This document shows, one piece after another, positions 35,367 through 50,300 of a DNA stretch of 64,000 nucleotides. Both the position numbers and the translations under genes were made by a program. The stretch's first letter is position 1. The number at the start of each line of letters is the position of its first letter. The stretch is from Mesocentrotus franciscanus (taxonomy: Eukaryota > Echinodermata > Echinoidea > Camarodonta > Strongylocentrotidae): contig CP137668.1 of assembly GCA_037976565.1 (NCBI GenBank), positions 425,719 through 489,718 on the forward strand, given 5' to 3'. The notes under the pieces were generated by a model. That model saw nothing but the letters and a program-made list of their open reading frames with translations. It did not search any database and was not told the origin of the DNA.

Positions 35367-38300
35367 TCTAAAATTATTTCAATAAAAGGAAAATATAATT
35401 TTCCTAAGTATTTCATATAAATCCATTACCTTGCAACTACATGAGAAGGAACATAATCCTAAAACTATAAATTCATTAATATTGTAGGGGAGTAATGATG
35501 ACAAGAGGAATGGCAACTCTAGTGGGGAGATTTATTGCCTGAAGCAAAGCACAACCAGCTTGAAATCTTTATTCCTTAAAAAAATAGCTTTCCTCTCAAA
35601 TGTCAGCAAAAAGGATATAAGAACACTGCATATAAGATTAAGAATTAGCATGAGCTTACTTAGAAATAAGAAATATCCATATATCTTCCCAGTCTAATAT
35701 CCCCATTCACTTTCTTGTTTTGATGACTGCCTTTTACAATTAAACTATCTCTTATTTCTCTTTTAAAGATATTTTCAAAAAATGACTTGAGAGTAAGGTA
35801 GAAGAAGATTATTCTAATTCAATAATGTCACATAACTGCATTCAACTGCATTTAACAATTTCCCTTTAGTTGGATTTTCCAATATTTTGTGCAGGCATTA
35901 TGATTGTGTAAAATATTATATGCATAAGTTATCTTTCAAAACATATTTGGAATTCAATTCAATTAAAAATATTAATTACTTTTCACTCAAACAGTAAAAC
36001 ATAAAATATAACAAAGATAAATATATAGATCAATATTTTCAAGCATAAAAATTACTTTCAAGCAATTAACTGTAAAACCAGACACATTTTTTAAATCTGA
36101 AACTTATATTAATAATCTGTGTCTGTTTGGGAGTAAGGGGCTGGGAACTTTCATAATTCAAACATTCAAAGGTGTTATGTTGCAGTCATATCATTCTGTA
36201 GCATGAAACTTCAGTGAATTAACCATACCTGGGCAACTAATAAAGAATAACATAATTATAAATTGGAAGTCAGACTGTATTCAAATCCATGTTTGAATAT
36301 AATCACACCCTCGATTTAAGGTGCTTTAGCACTTAACCTCTTTTCCTCCGTGTGTTTTACTCCGCTTCATCGGCAGAGCATAGCACACCTGGCAGTATGA
36401 AATGAATTGCCATCATAATTTTTGTTTTGTTTCAATATAATATTTCTCAGGGTATCCTCATTTTGAGAAGATCCCACTCTGGCACATGAATTTAATCATT
36501 CTGTACAATCGTTATAACTATATATCTCCTTGTCTGATATTTTTTATCCAATTTTCTTTTGCTGCTAATTTGTTATGGTATGGTATTTATTATCCAAATC
36601 ACAATATAAAAACACAATACAAACAAAATAGAAAAGTACATATCAAATTAAGAATATAGTGAATGGCTGTATAGCCCACCCAGCTTTGTTCATATGACAA
36701 CACTGTTCTTGCTTAAAGGTACTATGTCCCATTTGCAGGCCAAAAAAATGAAAAGGTTAAATTCCAAGGGCATTTGAAAGACGACAATACTAATTTAGAA
36801 CTTCCCTAAAAAAAGGGGGGCTTGAAAATGTCTTTAAGTGGGAAAATAATGACTATTAGTTGTTGAATCGACATAGAAGCTATAGAGCCAGTAAGTAATA
36901 GTCTGATTTTTCAGACCATTGTACCGAATGGTCGTACGTTTTATGCTGCGCAAAGATTCAATCAGTTTAATTTTGGCCATTACGAGGAGTGGGTTATTGA
37001 TGTAGACAAATGCTTATGTACCCTTTACAGCTCATTTTATGTATGTTATAACTTATTACCAAAGATGAAAAAAGCCAGTCAGTCACTCAATAGTGTCTGA
37101 CAGTGAAGTCTAGCAAGTAAACGGGTTTCCTTGCATAATTTGAATATTAGGACACTGCTAACGTTTAAATTTCACAGATAGGACATATATGACATATTCA
37201 TAATTCCTGCAAAGTTCTACAGAATTTGATGTTGGCTGCAAAAGGGACATAGTATCTTTAAGGGTCCCGAAAATTAAATGAAAAGTGAAGTTAGTGAACT
37301 TACAATAAAAAATAGAAATACAGCAATTTTACTTATAGTTGTAAAATTGAGGACCTCTAGAAAACACAAAACATATCTAAAACTCTAATTATACAACTCA
37401 CTCCTAGATCCTAATCAAATTGATTGGTCATGCGCGGTCACGTGTGATTCATTTACTGAGACTATCCCACGTTTTTCATGAAAAAGCGTGCAATAGTTTC
37501 CAGTACTATCCAACGATTTTTTACATGATGCGCAGTAGTGCGCGTAGAGGTTAGAGCACTTATACTGTGTGTGGGCCTATTCTTGCGCAGCACTATGCGT
37601 AAATGCGTATAGAGGACTAGAGGTAAGTGCGCTTATCTCTGTGTGCGCACTAAATTAAGCCTATTAAACTTGAGATTTATTTTTCAGCCATACTGTCACG
37701 AAACAATCTTGAATGAATTCTTTTTACATCAAATAACAAGGATCAAGGAGTTTCGTAGTATAAAACAAATGATGCATGTTTTCATTCGTTCATTATACGA
37801 TCTATCTGCCCTCGTTGAGGCTGTGTGTATCTATCGCACGAAGCCGTTACGAGTGCAGATAGATCGTATAATGAACTCATGCGCATGCATCATTTGTATA
37901 TTAGCCTGCCCCAGTGTTGACCAAGAAATACCAAAAAAAGTAACCAGTGAAGATCTAATATACAGATGGTTTTCATCTACATTTTAGAGAAATTCTATTT
38001 GTTTTTATTTAGTACGTTTATATTTTTCAGTTTTAATGATGTCTATGTAAGGGTATGCAAAAATGTATGTACCGTATGCAAGATAATGGGAGGGGGCCAA
38101 AAATAGAGGGGAAAATATATCCATGTACATGTAGGGGGAAGGTCTTCTCTACCTGCCCCTCTCCCCCGCCACCACCACCACCATCAAAGCATAACGACCA
38201 ATCAGCACTCCCTCATTGTCCCAAAGAAAATAAAAGAGGTCTATATTTGGCTCATCAAATTCAGGAAGAATGAAAACCGGGATCTGTTTTTCCAATCTCT

Positions 38301-41300
38301 TTCATTTGTCTTCTCTTAAAAATGACAAAGCCCAGATGGTACTAAAGTAGGCTGGGATTTATGCAGTTCTACCATACACAAACACACCTACCCTACACAC
38401 ACTCACACACACACACACACACTCTTACATGGGGATCATAAACTGTACAAGTGCCTGGGAAATATTAGTCTCAGACCTCAGACATATATATCTATCTCAT
38501 TCATCGACAATTTCTTTAACATTTCCAAAGATTTCATTTTCCAATAGTCAAGGATCTACAAAAGGCATATGCTTAAAGAAAAGGCTGATAATAGCATGAC
38601 TTTTAAAATCCCAAATACCAAAATCTTTGAAGGGATAATGGTATTCAGCTAATTATTAACGCATTGTAGCTATTAAAGTCAGACTTACAGGTTCTCTTTA
38701 GTTTAGATAATGTCTTAAAGGGGAAGTCCACTCTGATATTACGTTGGTTGTAGAAGAAGAAAATGAGAGGAACAGGTCAGTGAAAGTTTGAGCAAATTCC
38801 GATTAAAAGTAAGAAAGTTATGAATTTTTTAAGTTGCGGTCAATCAAACACAAATTGGTAACTCGGTAACATATCTTGCGAGCTCCTCTCCCATTTGCTC
38901 CGTACTAAAAAAATCAGAAATGTTATTCTCCCTCAAGAAATGTTCAATCATACATGCACCCTAAATATAATTATTGCACATATGTTTCTATTCAACCCCT
39001 GTATGGAAGAAAAATCTATTCTGTCATCAGTAACAAAGAAAATGATCTGTCCTCTCATTTTCTGCTTCTATTAAAACCAACTTAATATCAGGGTGTACTT
39101 CCCCTTTAATGATGAAAAATACGTTTCACAGCTTCGAATGTGACTTGTGTACACAAAATGTTCAACAAACCAATATATGATATCTTCAAAACTAACATGG
39201 CAGAATAAATAAATAAAAACTAAGTAAAAACACAAGTAAGCACTGGTGCACGTAGAGTCAATATCAATATCGAAATAGTATTAGTAATATACATTGTCAA
39301 ATTTATTGAACTATATGTGTCTGAAAAAGCAGACTAGTACATCTGTCTCTTGTGGGCAATTCAGGGGTGTGGCAGCTAAGCTTGTGTTTCCTGCACTGTG
39401 ATTGGCTGTCCTATTCATAGGTCATTCTATTGGGTCATTGTATCAATAATAGTCTACTAGTACAGACTACTGATAAATGCATTCTCTAATATTTATTATT
39501 TAATTCATGTTTCAGAAGTATGATTCCGGGATCTTTTCTATCACTTAAAGGGACTATGTCCCATTTGCAGGGCAAAAAAATGAAAAGGTTAAATTCCAAC
39601 AGCATTTGAAAGACAATACTAATTTAGAACTTCCCTAAAAAAGGGGCTTGAAAATTTCTTTAAGTGGGAAAATAACGACTATTAGTTGTCGAATCGACTT
39701 AGGAGCTATAGAGCCAGGAAGTAATAGTCTGATTTTTCAGACCCTTGTACCGAATGGTCGTACGTTTTATGCTGCGCAAAGATTCAATCAGTTTAATTTT
39801 GGCCATTACAACAAGTGGGTTATTAATGTAGACAAATGCTCATGTAACCTTTACAGCTCATTTTATGTATGTTATTACCAAAGATGAAAAAAGCCAGTCA
39901 GTCACTCAATAGTGTCTGACAGTGAAGTCTAGCAAGTAAACGGGTTTCCTTGCATAATTTGAATATTAGGACACTGCTAACGTTTAAATTTCACAGATAG
40001 GACATACATGACATATTCATAATTCCTGCAAAGTTCTACAGAATTTGATGTTGGCAGCAAAAGGGATATAGTATCTTTAACTGTGCTAACAAACTTTTCT
40101 ACCGTTCTCTTGTTGTCAGAAAATAATATTCTATTCTAATAATATCAATATTTGCATCTTTATTTTTGTAGGATACACATACAAAATTCTTATTCATACA
40201 AAAAATTTATCAGCACTGGGTAAACTGGGATTTAAATTCTAGATAGGCAAGGTCAAATGAACACATTGCATCAGATCTTTTCATGAGCTGAACACATGCC
40301 TTGGCTACAAAGTTTGTTGAACCTGAAGAGTATGGAGCTGTCACCCCTACCCATGAAAAATGGAGCAAACCAATTTTGATATGGTAGGGTCCATGATCTC
40401 ATAGTCACAGTGAATAAGACAAGACAGGGGGGAATTTATGCTTGCAAAGTTGCAAAGATTGAGGGTAAACAGTTAGAGGAAAACAGGGGAATCCGGTAGT
40501 TTGTATGCATGTGTAAATTGAATGCACATTCAAAAACAGAGATATCAATGTTAAAGAGAAGGTTGAGTTCTGGGAAGAGGTGAAAAATAATTTGTGAGCG
40601 TTATCATTGTATTATGCAAGTGTGGAAGAACATCAGAGAAAAAATGTTCCCTGAAAAGCATGGCTCTTCAAATGCCTTAATATTCTAAATATGGCATGTA
40701 ACATCATAAAAATCAGAACGGATTTTTATGCCACATGTTCATGTAGCCCTTATACATCTTTCTGTGTACAGTGCTTGTAACTTTGCCTAGACTAGGCCAA
40801 ATTTCTTATCATTTTGATGATTCCAGAACCTTGCAGTACACACCAATACTTATATGCTAGATGATCAACATTTTCTGATCGATTCCACAACGTTTCTTTC
40901 ACAATGCAATCGCATGACCAGAACTCAACTTTATCTTCCAAGTTAAATTCAAGCTTTTTGAACTCCTACACTCATTCAACTTCATTTTCGAGGGGGAAAG
41001 TATCTAAAATCAGCTATGAATTCATATTTCCCCTGAGTTAGAATACTATATTCCTCCCTGTGCTAGTTAACTAGCAAGATTTTACCCCAAACATTACTTC
41101 AAACATGACTCTGCTACAACAAACAAAAGTACCTTTCCTTCATTATTATCCAATGTGTGTAGCAAAGGTCTCTATTGGTCCAGAGAATTGTTTTAAACAC
41201 CTCTAGAGATTGAATTCTTACCTTGAATTTTTTGGTAGGACTATCATTGGGTAGATTATCATCCATAGAGAATGGCAAGCTACCTCCACTGATGTCAATT

Positions 41301-44300
41301 CCTTCATCTATAGATGAACTGAAGAGAGCTGATGATGGGATGGAACCTTGAGCAGTATTGAAAGGAGGGCACGGCAAACTCTCCATGTCACCTGATATAT
41401 GAAATAACAAGAACAGCAATTAATAGTTCACATTGACATGAAGGATTATAATGTAATACATGAATATGAAAGGTTGCTTAACAGTACCATTGATACCCCC
41501 TGGTCACTTATCGCTTCATCTCCACCCCACTAAGGAGCATTCTAGCATTCTAGCATTCTAGCATTGGTGGTATACACATGCTATTTATTCACTCATGCTA
41601 TTCATACACTCACTTTGCAGCCTACCAGGAACCCACTTATACAACCGGGTAGAGAGAAGCATTGTAGATTAAATGCTGTGCTTAAACATAAGTGCCACAC
41701 TGGAGACCCTTGCATCTCTGGTATAGAGTTAAAACCACTTGACTAAAATAAACAAACTTACTATTATTTGAGGATGCAGGACTCGGAGTACTTCTTAGCA
41801 CATCCCACGTGAAGTGAGCATTAATTGAAGGAGATGGGCTGGGTGAAACATTTCCATAACCAGAGCTAAGAGAACTAGCAGGTGACATAGGTCCTCCTCC
41901 GCTCAACACGCTATCACCTGAAATGAAGAGAAAAAGAAACAAATACAGACAAAAATGTTAAGTGTTATTCATGAAAGATTTTCAATGGTTTCCTACCGAA
42001 TTCTATAACATCTGGCATGCTAATAAATGGAGTAATTCAACAATTTATTCCTTTAAAAATACTTTCAATTTAATTACTGGATAATTTTTAAAAGATTCTT
42101 CAAGTATATAACCATATAGCATACATTGTAGTATAAAACCACTTCTAATTTTATATTTACACTTAATCAAAAAGTTGGCAAAAACAGTTCTAACGGCAGG
42201 AAGAAAAACAAGTTAAAATAACAAAGCTACGGAAAAGAATAGAACTGAATGTCTGTAAAAGAGAACAAACACTGACATCAGTTTTCAAAATGACAAGGAA
42301 ACGTTACTTGCGGCCGTTAATAGAGCACTTCAGTCTAATTTAATTTGAATAATCAAAAGATGAAAGGAAGCTCTCTCCAATCATGCCACTTCTGTCATCC
42401 CTGGAATACAGATACGGTAGAAGTATTTCCTCCACTCAACAAACTGCCATCCATTTAGATGAGCAATAAATATCTTATGATTTATAGTTATCAATTTTGT
42501 TCTTATCACTGCATCTTATAGCGAAACTGAGGTTTGAGTATCATTCGAAACAAAAGCTTGATTACGAATCAAGGTAAATTACCTGAGCTAACATTGTATC
42601 AAACAAAAACCATATAATTGGGTTAGGCTTATTGTATGCTGGATATAAAAGATGGTAATTGTTTTAATATCATCCTTTATTTTTTACATACTACTTGACA
42701 ATTCACATGTTAGTTGATGTAATGCAAACTGAACATATTCAAATCATTTTTAAAGACATTATCCTCTACTACTTCCACTGAAGTGAGCATATCTGTGCAG
42801 TGCAGAATATGCAGTTTTAAAAAACGTCACTTCTTCATCAAAACACCCCTTTCAGACCAAAGTTCAATCGAGTTTCATCCATCACAACTGAATGTGGTAT
42901 AAGGGCCAGATCAGACAAAGATCTAAAAGATTATCACAGTGAAGGATAAAATGGAGGGGAAAATATCATCATCTTCACACAACAAAGAAGAGAGAAAGGG
43001 AAGCAGAGAGAGAGAGAGAGAGAGAGAGACTAATATAAAATGGCCATTGATTGATTTTTAAGAATTGTTCTTTCAATAATCACTGTCCGAAAGAATGGCC
43101 AGAATGAAAGCAATTAAGGCAAATGAGGTTAAAAAGAACTGGAGGGATATTGATTGATTTAAAGAACAATCAGATAGTATGCCTGAAACCTTTCATGTGA
43201 ACAGGATCAATAACTTTTGGAATCAATTTCTAGAGCTTTTGTTCATGACCTCACCAAAGTTTCTTAAGAAAGCAATAAATAGAAGTCTGTGGTTTTCACA
43301 TAGTCTTTCCCTGAAGACTATCAATGTAAAACATACATGATTCCATTTATCAAAAAAATAATAATTATATAAATATCGAGTCTATTTGAGGGAAAGTACT
43401 CCATTTCAAAAAGACAAATTTCTATGAACACTTTTAATGCTTTGTTATTATGTTTAGATGAACATAATATTTATTATAAAAACCTCATGAGCACAACTTT
43501 CATTATTACAATATCAATAATCATGTTGAGTCTGCAGACTGGGCATGTTTTGCTTTTGTTTTTAGAGAGTGATTGATTAGCATCGACAGTGCATGTGCAT
43601 CAGCAAATAGAGGTTTTTCATCCTGTGCCAAGTTTTTGTTTGTTTACTTGCTTGAAAGTTCTCAGAAATGTGAATAGGTAAGATGTGTATTCATCAGGGT
43701 TAGGGTATTACGTCAGTAAGACTCACTATCAATAGATGAACAAAAGCAAGAGATAGGCTTGGTTGGGAAGCACTATAAATACTGTTACTTGATCCGGTCA
43801 GAGCAGGAAAACTGACAAAACAATAACATACAGAACTATTGGATTGATCATGGGATTGATAGATGGGATTGGTAGATAGGGCGATAATGAAGATTTATGA
43901 TCTTATACTTTTGGAAAGGAAAGTAATGGAGAAATTTACATTGCATGTAGATTCTGATTTGATTCATTGAAAACAGAGGTTATCATTTTTTACCAACAAA
44001 AGGCAACATTTTCACCATGGCTGCAGTTATCTGCTTGAACCCTCCCCCCTCTGTCTCTATCCATCACTCCCTCCTTCTTTGCAACCACAACTACATTTCA
44101 ACACCTCTGTCGCCGGAATATACAGATAGGCCCTAAATCACAATGTTGAGTTTCCTGGATAATGCCTGTGGTTAAGAAATAAAACTAATCTCTTTGACAT
44201 GTTTATTCTGATTTATTGTTCATCAAAAAGTTTGTGATCAAGTTCATCAAGTGACTAGACTTGCATCTATGCAGCTCAGTAATAAATACAGAAAATCCTA

Positions 44301-47300
44301 GATAATTTTGAAAATGATAGAGATAGTAATGAATTGAGGACATTCAAAAGAAGAAAAATATTTCAAGAATTTCCCATCACATTTCTGTTTTTGTGTGTAA
44401 AAGGTAGATAGGGACAACTTCCATTTCTATGTTATGCAATATAATTGAAAAGTAGTTCTCACAAACAAACAAAAACGTAAAACTGCTGCATGGAAATCTG
44501 ACTATTATTATTACATGTATTTTTTTGAAATCTGAAAATAGCTTGGTAAACAAGAAAGTAATTTCTACACTGCAGAATGGTAATATGAAACAGATGAAAA
44601 TATTCTGCCAAGGTCTACTGTTTGCTTTGCCTATAGTTTGCAGCCCAACTTTCGGTACCACTCCCTCTCATGTAAATCTCCTGCTCAGATCTAGGGATGT
44701 AACTTTAGATTTTTTTGGCACAGTCTCAGTCACAACTGGGATTTGAAGGTCTACATTATGTGATCACATGTGCAGCGTAGGGTTACAAGATGAAAATATT
44801 CCCCTCAGTTCTGACCTTAAAATATGGTTGGCGGTCAAAGAGCAAGTTTCTTCTCCTCCCCATTTGATTTGCATGATACTTGAAAACTACCATACCTCTA
44901 CACCTACATTACAGGCATTGTCTCAATACCCCCAAAAAAAAAAAAAAAAAATTATCATATCCAAATAAGGCTATGTCCTTGGATCCCTATTAATAAACTT
45001 TGTTCATTCAGCCTTTCACTCAGGCCTATATTTTTGCTTAAGACAAAATAAACTAGCTACGGCCATTAAAAGAAACACCGCGCTTCCTACCTCCCCCAAA
45101 CCTCTTTCCACTTCTCAAAACCATTTCATCACTGCTACACATGTTGCTATCTGATATTGTACTTTCTTCTCTTTTCATTTGTAGACTTTCGTTTTTCAAA
45201 ACGCTATCCTTACCCCGATGGCCACCACCATCCCCTCCTCCTCCCCCTCCTCCTCCCCAAAAGAGAGCAAAAAATCTCAATTTCTTCATCTCCTATTTCT
45301 GTCCCTGGAAGGAATATTTAGCCCATTTCAAGATTGAAACTCACTGGGGTCAGATTGAAGCATGACCCCATCGCCATCCTACTAGTTTTACAAACTACAC
45401 ATTATTTCAACATCAAAATGAATTCATATCAAGAATTAAATCAATGCAGGCCTACATAAAAACAAAATGGAATGAAAAGAAATGAAATACTTAATGAAAA
45501 TAATGTTCTGACATAACCAAAATTCAATTCATAATTATATATACAAAATATATGTCTGTAAAGTGCTTAGAAACATTGGAGATGATTTTGAGTTTTTTTA
45601 CTAATATTTCCATCCATTCAACTTCAAGTAACCAGGGAGTTGGAATCCCTGAAGTAACCATCTCATGCATTTCCTACTAGTATCATCCATTGGACTTGGT
45701 GGTATTGGCCCAAGAAAACCCCCCTTTTAACTGTGCCCAGTGATATATCCGATGTGCTGGACAATTACCCAAATAATGCTAAAGGTATACAAACTGGTAA
45801 TGCAAAAACAAGAAACAAAAACAGCACCATTCATTGACCATCTACCAGACTTGATAAACAAGGGTCTGAATTCACAGCCTAGATTTGGCTCAAAAGGGAT
45901 TGGTTTCCTGCCTTTCAAAACACGATAACAACACACAGGCAGAAAACAGCCTGCTGGAACTGAGGGAAGCCGGTAGGAATACCTACCTACCGACCAACCG
46001 GCCGGCTTTCAACAACACAAAACTTGGCAATAGAATTGTGTGTTACTGCACTGTATGGTGTATCATTGATATCATATAGCCTTATTTAACAAAGTCCTGT
46101 CATTTAGGTTTGGTTATCTTGTGGGCAATCAATGTACCTTTAGAATGCTTTGTAACATATGAAATTGTATAAAGGCAGAAAAATCAGCAAAACAGGTTGA
46201 TAAATGTTTGAAAGAAATAATTGTAACAACAAGAAAGTTGTGAATGTTTGAATCTGAATTTCTTTCATATGTCTGTGTTGTCAGTGGAATAATTCTGCCA
46301 TTGGGGCATACAATCATGTATGTACCCTTTGCCAACACCACTCCCCTCTCCTCTACCACCCAGCTATGCCACTGGCTTTAACAAAGATAAATTTAGAGTG
46401 GGGACTCTGAATGGGAGTAGCCTCTAGATATCATACTGATGGGCAATATAAGAGACTGATTCCATCAGCACAGTAGGAGCCTGTCATAGAAATATCCAGT
46501 TACCCCTAACCTAAATTCCAAAACCACCAAAAAACATTTTATAAACAAGAAAAAAGCATAAGAATAAAACCAGGTTTATTCTACACATATTATCAGAGTA
46601 AAAAGCACAGTGCTGTTTACAGTTTGTGACATTGATTTTCAAAGTAAACATAAAACTTACATGTAATTACAACCCATCTTAATTTTTTATGTCTAGTTTT
46701 AAATGTTTAAAATGTCCACCATTTCATTAAAATGAAAACAAGATGGAACCACGGCACATGAAGAATTTATCACCACTCAATTTTCAAAATTCTTATCCGT
46801 TGCCATGACATCTACTATCATAAAAAATAAATCCACAACATGCATGTTACCTTCAGGATATTGTCAACAATTTTTAACTGAGTAGTACTAAGAAAAAACA
46901 AATAGAAAGATTTTCTAGTGAATGATCGGAACCTGAACCGTAGAGATCTATTTTCAGTGTAGACCTACAGTGTATAAAGAAATTGGATATTGGAAACATA
47001 GTGAAATGCTTCAACATGAATAGTTATCAGTGTATTTCAGAAAGGGCCAATACGGCAATACGGCAATAGGGCTTGTATGTAATTATATCAAATTGCTTTT
47101 GTTTTCAATGGTGGTCATGTTATTGGGGTTTACCTATATGTGAAATGAATTACATTTGATTTCTTTTAACTACCAGACACATTTACATTTGCAAATAACA
47201 CAGCCCTAAACAACCCAAGTTCTTTGTATTAATTTAAAAGGAGAATGCCTGGATGATATGGATGAGACTGCAATGCATAGCAACCCACCTTTTAGTTTCA

Positions 47301-50300
47301 TATCATCAAGCTATCATTACAAGGTCAATCTTCATGCGTCAAGCTTGTGGGTGCAGATTGCTAGTGGTCAACTATCATTGGTCAAGCAGCAATGACCATG
47401 GCATGGTGGTCAAACAAAGAGATTTGACGAGGTCAACTCCCAAGGAAACTGAATAAGGAAGAGGTCAGTTCAGACCTTGAAGCAAACATGGTGCATCAGG
47501 GGCAGATCCAGGGTTTGTGAAGGGGGAGAGGGTACAGTTCTGATAACTACACACCTTATGGGGGGGGGGGATTACATACCAAGTCTTTGGTAATTGGGTT
47601 TCCGGGGGAGGGGGTTTGCCTCCCCCTAAATCCACTACTGCTTGCATTCTGATAGTGAAAGCTTGATAGTTGATTGTTGAAATTTTGATAGGCAAATATA
47701 ACCCACTTCAGGTGTGTCTAAAAGTGTTGGCAGTTCATTCTCTCCATAAAATATGATTACATATAAAAGAGCACTTTTATAAATTGTACTTCCCAATGTT
47801 GGCAGACTCTCGGCTATTGCCATGGGTATAATGTCAAGTGGTGGTGTTCTTTTTCTCTTCTTCTATTGTAGAAGTACAGGCCACCATGTTGTCCATGTAT
47901 CTGTATTTCTACAGTTATATGTACAGTTATATCTTGAGTGTGCTTGCAGAGGTGTTGCAAAGAAATTTCATTTTGATACAAATCAATTTAACAATATTGT
48001 TTGAACTTTGATAGTCATGATATCATATGAGCTACAACCTCGGTGACAACTAATATCATAAAACCCATGTCCCTGCCGATAAGCCCTAAAAGCAAGAAAA
48101 ATGACCCAATTGAGTTTTTGGAAAATCTGTATCCTCTCCTACCATAATTGCTCTCTTCAATGTGTTTGTGGTCAATAAATGCAAGGTCAATGGTCATTTG
48201 ATGGTCATTTATATGGCAGTAATCATGCTGCAGTTTGGTTTACTGAAATCTTGGAGGTCAACATAATCATAGTTTGATAGTCTTTGCAAAACAGACCCAA
48301 ATATTGATTACCTATATGAGGTTACAACTTACAAGTCAATTTTTTTAAGGAACAGAACATGGAAATTGGGATGCCTGATCCTCATATTAAAGGGGATTCA
48401 AACAACTCTTTAAAAAAAACAGCAGAAAAATCAGAGAAACGGACTGGTTCGATCAAGATGGGACAAAAAATCAGAAAGGTATGAATTTTTGAAAGTTGGA
48501 GTCACTATAATGTAAGTAATGGAACTTCAAATTGGCTGAATCGGTAATGTCATTGTGTTGTAGTGCCAGACAACTTTCCCATTTGTTCCAACACACAAAA
48601 TGACTATAACAAATAATTTTAAAAAAAATAATAATCTGTATGCAATGTTACACTAAAACAATCTTACTTCTTAGACCCCGTTCTCATTCACTTTGTTGGA
48701 GCGGTCTAACTAAGACCCGTTCCTCAGGAGCGGTTCTAAGGTGAGTGAGAACGGTCAAAGTGGTCCAGGAAGTGGACTTCTGGACCGCTCCAGAAGACCA
48801 CCTCGGGAGGTGGTCTTGAGGAATGGGTCTTATTAAGAGCGGTTTGGAGCGCTCTAACGTGCGAGTGTGAACGGAAGCGTACTTTGAACGGAAGTGAGCT
48901 AGTGACGTTCCACGCGAAACATGTAGTACGGTACATACGCTTAGTATTCCGCGCGCGAAAAAATTTACCCGCTGACTTGAGCTGCCATAGCAACAAGACC
49001 ACTTTGACTCGTGGAGCGGTTTTAGTCATAAATAACTGCTAGAAGTGTGAACCCTCGCAAACCGTTCCTCAAGACCCGTTCCTCTGGAGCGGTCTAACTA
49101 AGACCACTTTCAAAGTGAGTGAGAACGGGGTCTTAGATGTATAGTCCTTTGGAAGGAGAAGGGGAGGTCTATTTCTTTTCAGGCTTTAGGTTCATAGAAT
49201 TATTTGAAATATTATTTTGTTGGGCTGAAAACATGGGCATATAAATATATAGATACTGGTAGCAGCTATTATTTTGCAAAAAGACTGAATGTGTTTTCTT
49301 ATCACATGAAATCTCAAATGGGTCTGTAGATCAAGACTATCCTATAGCTCCAACAAAGTCATGTGATGTTTTTCACCCAGGCCTCTTCATCATATTTTGC
49401 TCAGCATTTGTGCAGCTGGCCCAATTCCACCAAAAGGTCATCCACTGCTGAACACACTATATTACCTTGAGCTTGACATACTACCATTATAAGACCTCAT
49501 TAAAACCTTGTTGACAAATACCAACCTAATAAATCAACAATACATCACCTGCATGAATTCTAGTCACTGCATTTTTAACCCAATAATACTGCAATTAATA
49601 AGGAATGTTATCAATGCATGCATGCAGTTCATTACTATCACTTATGTTCACACTTTTGTATCATAATTCCATGTAGAGTCTGAATGTGGAGGCTAGGCTT
49701 CAAGAGCAAGGTCAACATGAATGCTGTGAAGGTTGATTTGCGATAGATCTTTGATCTGTTAAGCATGCTTATATTGTCATTAGATTTGGTTATAATTTGT
49801 AGGAGTGTAGTACTGGCATCTACTTTCTTATGAATATAGAAATATAAATATCTCCAAATAAACTTTTACTTACAAATTACAATTGTTGTGCTGCTATCCA
49901 TCATCACCCAAAATGTAATACCAGTACTAAATTATCAAAAGTTCATAACATACTTTTTGTACCAGCATAACTGAGACTACACAACCTCAAGTCAAACATA
50001 AATATTTCAAAACCACTAATATTAGCATCTTCACATTCTGAACCTCATAAATAGTTTCGAAGACATACATGTAGCCCTGATAATATAACTCATTATAAGA
50101 TGCCATTCCTATATGCATCATCATTGTTATATTGAGAGCTGCTTACCTGAAGGGTTTCTCTCTCTGTTGACTTGTGGACTACCAAACAGACTGGTTAACA
50201 CCATGGCTGCCATAACATCATCCATTGGTGGCTCATCCTCAAGTACTTTCTGAGATTTGGCACTACAAGGGTTAACAAAAACAAAAAATTCTCAAACATT

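Larger units (their letters stand above)
32150..41221 (-). other. Intron 4
   Basis: 9072 nt, GTAAGA...TTTAG. Contains, from the acceptor end, a 16-bp minisatellite (32499-32978), (GA)n at 33712-33736 and 34998-35060, (TA)n at 35320-35364, two TTAA MITEs of one family (36713-37261, 39545-40080), an imperfect palindrome (37767-37895), a different TTAA MITE (38715-39109) and (CA)n at about 38400-38423. No coding sequence recognised. Confidence 0.8.
41918..50146 (-). other. Intron 2
   Basis: 8229 nt, GTAAGC...TTTCAG. Holds a (GA)n run at 43008-43030, a fragment with G-runs at 47500-47640 that resembles repeat ends, a TTAA MITE interrupted by a TTA-flanked element (48387-49190), a poly-A run at 44935-44950 and an unusual open frame at 45289-45053 listed separately. 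The remainder is AT-rich and featureless. Confidence 0.8.

Noticed and set aside
37643..37987. 114-residue plus-strand frame
   Set aside because: It reads across the palindrome at 37767-37895, antisense to intron 4, and shows no family features.
39648..39887. 79-residue frame
   Set aside because: It is inside MITE copy C; the equivalent frame is not kept in copies A and B.
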